Assembly: GCA_044433165.1 (NCBI GenBank)
Contig: JAWXTX010000045.1
Span: 1-19,405 of the forward strand
DNA: 19,405 nt
Source: Ferrimonas sp044433165
GTDB lineage: Bacteria; Pseudomonadota; Gammaproteobacteria; Enterobacterales; Shewanellaceae
Direction of reading: 5' to 3'
Below the pieces are notes generated by a model that saw only the letters and a list, made by a program, of their open reading frames with translations, was not told the DNA's origin and made no database searches. The translations under genes were made by a program, and so were the position numbers. Shown piece after piece: positions 16,065-19,405 of the stretch (position 1 is its first letter; each line of letters begins with the position of its first letter).

Positions 16065-16427
16065 TTAATTTTCGCTCGACTTCTTGACCACTAAAGCAAT
16101 GATTTTGCCTTTTCGGCCTATGTGTTGCTTCCAATTTTTTGGGGTTAAGCTGAGGTTTTTATTGTGCCGGTATACATGGCGATCAGTAACGTTTGTTCTT
16201 TTCTCTTTCTTATTAAATCGCGTTGCTTTTTTAATAGAAAGCGTCGGCGCATCTAATGCTTCAAATGAATCCAATTGACTACTGGATGCCAGAGCCGCAA
16301 ATACGACATTGCCGTTAAATTCATTGATAAATTTAACATCGTGGATGGATACCCCTAAAACGTACCGCCCTTTTAGGTCGGTGTGCTTGAGGGGGCCTCT
16401 GGATAAAAAACCAAAAATCACGAACAT
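16065..16427 (-). CDS. Unrecognised basic 120-aa protein upstream of trbB
   Basis: I do not recognise this family. The product has a hydrophobic N-terminus (MFVIFGFLSRGP), a middle segment RYVLGVSIHDVKFINEFNGN with predicted strands, and a strongly basic C-terminal half (SIKKATRFNKKEKR, HNKNLSLTPKNWKQH, GRKGKIIALVVKK). The net charge would suit nucleic-acid binding, but no motif confirms it. Start ATG 16427 has no good ribosome site; it overlaps the end of a 42-codon open frame from GTG 16546 (stop at 16418), so its translation may be coupled to a short upstream frame. It sits where Ti plasmids have traI, but is not a TraI homologue. Read-through of the terminator at 16001-16035 would place trb genes downstream of it, so an antitermination role is a guess worth testing only. 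Confidence 0.6.
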   Translation of the reverse strand: MFVIFGFLSRGPLKHTDLKGRYVLGVSIHDVKFINEFNGNVVFAALASSSQLDSFEALDAPTLSIKKATRFNKKEKRTNVTDRHVYRHNKNLSLTPKNWKQHIGRKGKIIALVVKKSSEN

Positions 16428-16725
16428 CTGTACAACTCGCGGTAAAGCCAGAAGGAAAGGGCACCTTTCAATGCCCCGATGTAATTCATGCTTGTGCGTC
16501 GTACATTCGACGCAACCTGACCAGGGCAGCTGTGCTCATTGCTCACAATGGTCTATTTGTGCGTATATTCCTGCGCGTATATCGAAAGTTATAAAAACTA
16601 CTCCGCTTCTCAGTCGTCGCCTACACGGGGCTAACTCCTATTTCTTGGGTCTTCGACTTTTTATAGTCAACCGCCCGCGCCGTTCTTAGCGCTTTGGTTG
16701 TATTGCGAACTTGCTTAATTTGAGC

Positions 16726-16742
16726 GTTTTATATTGTAAAAC
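16726..16742. promoter_or_regulatory. Palindrome GTTTTA-N5-TAAAAC, possible operator
   Basis: Exact inverted repeat of 6 bp with a 5-bp spacer, upstream of the repressor gene. Size and position fit a binding site for a dimeric helix-turn-helix protein. Half-sites differ from those of the 16761-16783 palindrome, so it may belong to another regulator or to none. Confidence 0.4.
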
Positions 16743-16760
16743 CCGAGAGATCCGCCGTAA

Positions 16761-16783
16761 AGCTATAATTTATCAATATAGCT
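16761..16783. promoter_or_regulatory. Palindrome AGCTATA-N9-TATAGCT overlapping divergent -10 elements, probable operator
   Basis: Exact 7-bp inverted repeat, 67 bp upstream of the repressor start. It contains TATAAT on the plus strand (16764-16769) and TATATT on the minus strand (16780-16775), so a bound repressor would block transcription both ways. The 13-bp stretch TAAAGCTATAATT that includes its left arm recurs inverted at 17466-17478. Repressor binding is inferred. Confidence 0.55.
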
Positions 16784-16849
16784 ATATCTGCGTACTGGGT
16801 TGATTTTTAATGGAAAGATATAGGGTGGGTTTAGCAAAAGAGAGTGGTT

Positions 16850-17473
16850 ATGCTTCTTGGTCTTGGTCAAAGAATGCAGTTAGTTCGGGAGCAACAAGGG
16901 CTTACGAAGAAGGAAGTTGCAGAGCGATTGGGGATCACCCAATCATCTGTGAATCAATGGGAAAAAGGGCGAAACTATCCATCTCAGCAAAATTTGATTC
17001 ACTTTTCTGATTTAATGAGTGTGACGTGTAACTGGCTGGTTCACGGAGTTAGCGGCCCAAGCGGCGAAGACATCCAAATTCGATTTTTTGAGGACATCAA
17101 TTGTAGTGCTGGTGACGGTTCAATTGGTGGCAGCCACGAAGCGATTTTGATCAGCGCTTCATTGATCCCAATTCCAAATGAGAAGCTGCATAAAGATGTG
17201 ATTGCAATCAAAGTGCGGGGCGATTCAATGGAGCCAGCGATTACAGATGGTGGAATTGTTTTTGTCGACACCAGCTGCAAAGATCTGATTGAAGGCAAAA
17301 TTTATGTGTATTGCCATAATGATTTGTTGCGCATTAAACGTTTCGAATATAGCGTTTCCGGACTTGTAATCAAAAGCATCAATCCAAGCTATACCGACGA
17401 ACGGATCACTAGGCAAATGCTAGATGGATTTTCGATTGTAGGAAGGGCCATTTATGCGATAAATCAATTATAG
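16850..17473 (+). CDS. CI/LexA-type transcriptional repressor with XRE HTH and S24 autoprotease domain
   Basis: A 207-aa repressor predicted to bind operator DNA as a dimer and to inactivate itself when RecA filaments form. The N-terminal helix-turn-helix (about 16-40) reads LTKKEVAERLGITQSSVNQW, an XRE/Cro-CI fold. The hinge carries Ala87-Gly88 (CSAGDGS), the expected autocleavage bond. The S24 catalytic serine is in GDSMEP (Ser126) and the lysine in LRIKRF (Lys163), so the protease looks intact. Start ATG 16850 has AGAG 5-6 nt upstream; GTG 16844 is possible. Its operator candidates lie in the divergent region to its left and at its own stop codon, near the rep promoter. Likely targets are its own gene, the leftward transfer operon and perhaps rep, as SetR does in SXT. 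Targets are inference; the fold is clear. Confidence 0.9.
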   Translation: MLLGLGQRMQLVREQQGLTKKEVAERLGITQSSVNQWEKGRNYPSQQNLIHFSDLMSVTCNWLVHGVSGPSGEDIQIRFFEDINCSAGDGSIGGSHEAILISASLIPIPNEKLHKDVIAIKVRGDSMEPAITDGGIVFVDTSCKDLIEGKIYVYCHNDLLRIKRFEYSVSGLVIKSINPSYTDERITRQMLDGFSIVGRAIYAINQL

Positions 17474-17478
17474 CTTTA
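17466..17478 (-). repeat. Inverted copy of 13-bp motif TAAAGCTATAATT (other copy 16758-16770)
   Basis: The minus strand here reads exactly the same 13 bases as the plus strand at 16758-16770. This copy overlaps the repressor stop codon and lies about 60 bp before the -35 of the rep promoter. The two copies therefore bracket the repressor gene. A second operator of the same repressor is the simplest reading. Confidence 0.5.
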
Positions 17479-17538
17479 TAGTGTCTATTTTTGCTTTTTG
17501 TTTTCGGATGTTTTTCTGGGAGTGAATGAAAAATGGAT

Positions 17539-17566
17539 TTGACGAAACAAAATCAACGCTTATAAT
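17539..17566 (+). promoter_or_regulatory. Sigma-70 promoter for the repA leader
   Basis: TTGACG (17539-17544), 16-bp spacer, then TATAAT (17561-17566). This is the best promoter match seen in the window. Transcription would begin around 17573, about 10 nt before the large stem-loop, and yield a leader of about 240 nt before repA. Confidence 0.75.
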
Positions 17567-17581
17567 TGAAAACAGATTCGA

Positions 17582-17635
17582 GATGCGCACTAAATGGTGC
17601 GTTATGTACAAGTGGTTCACCATTTAGTGCGTATT
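17582..17635 (+). ncRNA. Leader stem-loop I of repA mRNA, possible antisense target
   Basis: A perfect 14-bp inverted repeat CGCACTAAATGGTG / CACCATTTAGTGCG (17586-17599 and 17618-17631) with an 18-nt loop. Weaker pairs extend it to 17582-17635. It is the first structure of the predicted repA transcript. Its loop contains GTACAA, complementary to TTGTAC at 17762-17767. Long leader hairpins are targets of antisense RNAs in IncFII/IncI-type plasmids, but no clear antisense promoter or terminator is seen on the minus strand. Confidence 0.5.
17583..17627 (+). CDS. Possible 14-residue leader peptide inside the stem-loop
   Basis: Open frame MRTKWCVMYKWFTI ending at TAG 17625-17627. It spans almost exactly the large stem-loop and begins about 10 nt after the predicted transcription start, with no convincing ribosome site. 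Translation of it would disrupt the hairpin. In IncI and IncFII plasmids a leader peptide is translated ahead of the initiator gene, but those overlap or closely precede it, unlike here. Speculative. Confidence 0.25.
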   Translation: MRTKWCVMYKWFTI

Positions 17636-17688
17636 CGGATTTAGAGGGTGTTGGACCGTCAATCTAACTATATAGCCCTCGACAAGGG

Positions 17689-17718
17689 AGCAGACTACTT
17701 TGGGGGTCTGCTTTTTTG
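17689..17718 (+). terminator. Leader stem-loop II: terminator-like hairpin with a loop complementary to the repA start region
   Basis: A 7-bp stem AGCAGAC / GTCTGCT (17689-17695 and 17706-17712), a 10-nt loop TACTTTGGGG, then TTTTTTG. As a terminator it would release a leader RNA of about 145 nt. As a control element, the loop has CTTTGGG (17698-17704), which pairs exactly with CCCAAAG (17802-17808) beside the repA ATG. The loop also shows the U-turn pattern UUGG known from antisense-regulated loops in IncFII/IncI plasmids. Both readings are possible and could be combined. Confidence 0.6.
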
Positions 17719-17813
17719 TTGCCTGAAATAATGTTTTGATTTTTATTTAATCAATGGTACTTTGTACCAAATTCGGATGGGGTGACTCCCAAACGCACAA
17801 GCCCAAAGACATA

Positions 17814-18812
17814 ATGAATGCATTAACCACCACATCCTCAGAACTACATCGCACTTGGCGGCATCATCAACCATCCTTCGAAAAAGCGATGGTGAAAATC
17901 CCCATGGCACTGCGCCTCGCTGCAATTGTCGATAAGCACGACTGGAGCAAAAACCCCTTCATTGCCGCATTGCGTCGCAATGGTGCGACTCTGCGTACTG
18001 GCAGAGGCGAAAAGATTATTGCCCCTCGTCGCCGCTCCATACGTCGCGAACGCGAAGAAACACTCACTGCACTAGCAAAGGCAATTCTGTATTGCACAGA
18101 TTACGATCCTTTCGCGCCTTTCCTATTCGAAGTCAAAGCCTCAGTTGAGCAACTTGCGTGTTTGATTGGTCAACTGCACGAGTACGGTGCTGGTTATGAC
18201 GGCGAAAATGGGCAGTATCGCCATGGCCGCAAGTCTTGCGATCCGGTTCTCGGTGCTATCTCCGACTTGGAAGCCGCTGAACTTGTTGTTGTTGTGCGAG
18301 AGTTCGACATAGAAAGCGGCACAAATAAGGCTATGCGCCTATTCCTTACGCCAAAATTCTTCAAGGGGTTTGGGCTTACGATGGATGAAGTGCAAAAAAT
18401 GATGGCCAACACAATGGCTTGGCAAAAGAAGCGCAATCAGCTTGTCACGGCGAAGAAAAAGCGACAAGCCGAAACCCTCCGCTTGGCTGAAAGCACGCGA
18501 GTTGCTTCGCTAAATAAGCCAGCGCTAAAAAACCTGCTGGCTCGACTACGTCGCGAGTTCACGGGCGAAGACAAAAAATCGAAAGATGTTGTCGATGCTC
18601 ACGAGCGAGCCAAGGTTGCGTTAACTAAAGCAATCAAAGCCAAAAAGCAGCCGCAACGGTGCCCAATAGAGCAACGACTCATTGAGTTGAAGTGCGCGCT
18701 TCCTCCGGTCTTTGTCTTCGAAGAAACCGATACCATCAAAAGAACCCACCACGATTTGACGCCGCAGCGATTCAATGAGCTTCTTGTGGCAGCGCTAGAA
18801 CGCCGCATATAG
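17814..18812 (+). CDS. repA: Plasmid replication initiator, IncFII/IncI RepA family
   Basis: Initiator protein that would bind the plasmid origin, usually just downstream of its own gene in this family. It has 332 aa from ATG 17814; an in-frame ATG at 17754 would add 20 residues. The family core is seen at residues 76-215: SIRREREETLTALAKAILYC, YDPFAPFLFEVKASVEQLAC, the winged-helix-like segment DPVLGAISDLEAAELVVVVR, then FLTPKFFKGFGLTMDEVQKM and AWQKKRNQLV. It matches the order of the corresponding blocks in R1 RepA (HYDPLANRVQCSI, ALTFLSELGLITY, VEWENKQRKKQ). The C-terminal third is very basic and helical. Length is closer to IncI RepZ-type initiators than to R1 RepA. No proper ribosome site precedes ATG 17814; instead CCCAAAG lies there, complementary to the loop of leader hairpin II, which suggests activation by a pseudoknot as in IncI/IncB plasmids. 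Confidence 0.88.
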   Translation: MNALTTTSSELHRTWRHHQPSFEKAMVKIPMALRLAAIVDKHDWSKNPFIAALRRNGATLRTGRGEKIIAPRRRSIRREREETLTALAKAILYCTDYDPFAPFLFEVKASVEQLACLIGQLHEYGAGYDGENGQYRHGRKSCDPVLGAISDLEAAELVVVVREFDIESGTNKAMRLFLTPKFFKGFGLTMDEVQKMMANTMAWQKKRNQLVTAKKKRQAETLRLAESTRVASLNKPALKNLLARLRREFTGEDKKSKDVVDAHERAKVALTKAIKAKKQPQRCPIEQRLIELKCALPPVFVFEETDTIKRTHHDLTPQRFNELLVAALERRI

Positions 18813-18831
18813 CCCCAACTCAGACGCCCCC

Positions 18832-18852
18832 CCCTGCCTTTGCAGGGCTTTT
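18832..18852 (+). terminator. Rho-independent terminator after repA
   Basis: Stem CCCTGC / GCAGGG with a CTTT loop, followed by CTTTTG, 20 nt after the repA stop. Short but perfect stem, with a modest T-tract. Confidence 0.65.
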
Positions 18853-18890
18853 GTCGTGCCCGCAATAAATCATAGACTATTTCTTGGTCG

Positions 18891-18955
18891 ATTTTGTTTA
18901 TTGTTTCGTAGTGACTTGCGGTCAACGCACTGATAAATAGCCAATTTTGTTTATT
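18891..18955 (+). repeat. Direct repeat ATTTTGTTTATT, two copies 53 bp apart
   Basis: Copies at 18891-18902 and 18944-18955 are identical over 12 bp. The 53-bp offset places them on the same helical face. The AT-rich content would suit an unwinding element or initiator sites at an origin; with T-rich sequence, chance remains possible. Confidence 0.5.
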
Positions 18956-19083
18956 TTAAAAATAACTTCGAAAGCAAACCCCGTACTAACCGCTTTCCTA
19001 AAGAAAAGGGTACGAGCGGGCGGAACAAGTCCCAGCCCTGCTCTGTTGCCTTAAAAACAAAAAACAATGACGCCTGCGCAAAG

Positions 19084-19101
19084 CCTGCGACAAGTCGCAG
19101 G
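19084..19101. repeat. Perfect hairpin CCTGCGA-CAAG-TCGCAGG
   Basis: Seven-bp stem with a 4-nt loop in the gene-free region. GCCTGCG also occurs just before it at 19072-19078. No T-tract follows, so it is not a typical terminator; it could be a primer or single-strand initiation structure, or a protein site. Confidence 0.4.
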
Positions 19102-19405
19102 GCGCAGACTCCGGCTGTACAAAGCAAAACGAAAATAGCTATGAAAGTGCATCAAATTAAACGATCCAACTTGCCACCTGATTTTCGCTTCGCGCATTAA
19201 AAATTGTGGTGCGCAAATGTCGCTAAAAGCAAAGAGCGCTTGGCAGGATGGGGGTTGGGGCTTTGCAAGAAATAGTGCGAATTTGGGGTATTGCGCACAT
19301 TTCCCCGAAAAGTTCATTCTTCATTTTATGGCTAAGTTAAGTCACAGAAGTAATATCACCTAACTCAGCGTCTGAGGTAATTGGGTGGACGCTTTCGATC
19401 ATACT

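Larger units (their letters stand above)
16428..16849. promoter_or_regulatory. Divergent regulatory region between the transfer operon and the repressor gene
   Basis: About 420 bp without a clear gene. Contents: a 7-bp perfect hairpin TGCGTCG/CGACGCA at 16495-16514; direct repeats GCGTATAT at 16561 and 16575; palindromes at 16726-16742 and 16761-16783; and short overlapping minus-strand frames (16539-16486 and 16546-16418) chained by stop-start overlaps to the 120-aa gene. No strong leftward promoter is obvious. The best -10 candidate, TATATT (16780-16775), lies inside the palindrome with a poor -35 (TCAACC, spacing 17). Confidence 0.6.
18853..19405. other. Gene-free region downstream of repA, candidate replication origin
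   Basis: About 550 bp with no convincing gene. Features: a 12-bp direct repeat ATTTTGTTTATT at 18891-18902 and 18944-18955, offset by 53 bp (about five helical turns), inside an AT-rich segment (about 18870-18970); a 7-bp perfect hairpin CCTGCGA/TCGCAGG at 19084-19101; and an inverted pair GTGCGCAA (19209-19216) and TTGCGCAC (19291-19298). In IncFII/IncI plasmids the origin lies in this position relative to repA. I found no consensus DnaA box (TTATNCACA) and no iteron array, so the origin call rests on context. Confidence 0.45.

Noticed and set aside
16530..16550. CRP-like site TGTGAGCAATGAGCACA
   Set aside because: The second half-site does not match TCACA at the required spacing, so it is not a credible CRP site.
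16309..16689. Cys-rich 126-codon plus-strand frame in the divergent region
   Set aside because: It overlaps the start of the 120-aa gene on the other strand, has no ribosome site, and its cysteines come from repeated short motifs read on the wrong strand; no zinc-finger pattern holds up.
16810..17010. 66-codon plus-strand frame overlapping the repressor start
   Set aside because: It is read in another frame across the clear helix-turn-helix coding sequence of the repressor and has no protein-like features.
17474..17520. Terminator after the repressor gene
   Set aside because: There is a T-rich stretch, but the only stem (ATAG/CTAT) is 4 bp of A/T-rich pairs, too weak to call.
19051..19317. 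88-codon minus-strand open frame in the region after repA
   Set aside because: No ribosome site and no recognisable domain, and it spans hairpins and repeats of the candidate origin. Most likely non-coding.
1..19405. CRISPR array, insertion sequence, tRNA or rRNA genes
   Set aside because: No regularly spaced repeat series, transposase-like gene, terminal inverted repeat pair or tRNA-like cloverleaf was seen on either strand.

Overview
The window looks like the backbone of a conjugative plasmid, or an integrative element built from the same parts, from a gammaproteobacterium-like host. Three things support this: a complete P-type (Trb) mating-pair-formation operon, an IncI1/R64-like type IVB thin-pilus operon joined directly to it, and a rightward replication module whose initiator belongs to the IncFII/IncI RepA family. 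Base composition is intermediate (about 50% GC by eye). No rRNA, tRNA, insertion sequence or CRISPR array is visible. Host assignment is inference only.

Layout. From about 16.4 kb down to the left edge, every gene lies on the minus strand and is packed with short gaps or overlaps. In transcription order these are: an unrecognised 120-aa gene (16065-16427); a stem-loop terminator (16001-16035); then trbB, trbC, trbD, trbE, trbJ, trbL, trbF, trbG, trbH and trbI (15983 to 6912). The next genes, with no break, are pilL-, pilN-, pilO- and pilP-like genes, a second strong terminator-like hairpin (2910-2932), then pilQ, pilR and the 5' part of a prepilin gene pilS, which runs off the left edge. The trb order (B-C-D-E-J-L-F-G-H-I) is that of Ti-plasmid and Tn4371-type operons rather than RP4, and trbK is absent.

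The middle (16428-16849) is a divergent regulatory region with palindromes. It is followed on the plus strand by a CI/LexA-type repressor (16850-17473) with an XRE helix-turn-helix and an S24 autoprotease domain. A 13-bp motif from the repressor's own upstream palindrome recurs inverted at its stop codon, just before the rep promoter.

On the right, a near-consensus sigma-70 promoter (17539-17566) begins a leader of about 240 nt. The leader has a 14-bp perfect stem-loop that can encode a 14-residue peptide, and a second hairpin whose loop is complementary to the sequence at the repA ribosome-binding site, resembling the antisense/pseudoknot control of IncI/IncB plasmids. repA (17814-18812) follows, then a terminator and about 550 bp of gene-free DNA with repeats that may hold the origin.

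How the parts may work together (inference): the Trb proteins form the DNA-transfer channel, and the Pil proteins build a thin pilus for mating-pair stabilisation from the same transcript. Each of the two GspE-superfamily ATPase genes (trbB and pilQ) is preceded, at 17 nt, by an intrinsic-terminator-like hairpin. An SOS-cleavable repressor sits between the transfer and replication units and could control both. Relaxase, coupling protein, prepilin peptidase, pilin adhesin and partition genes are not in the window.
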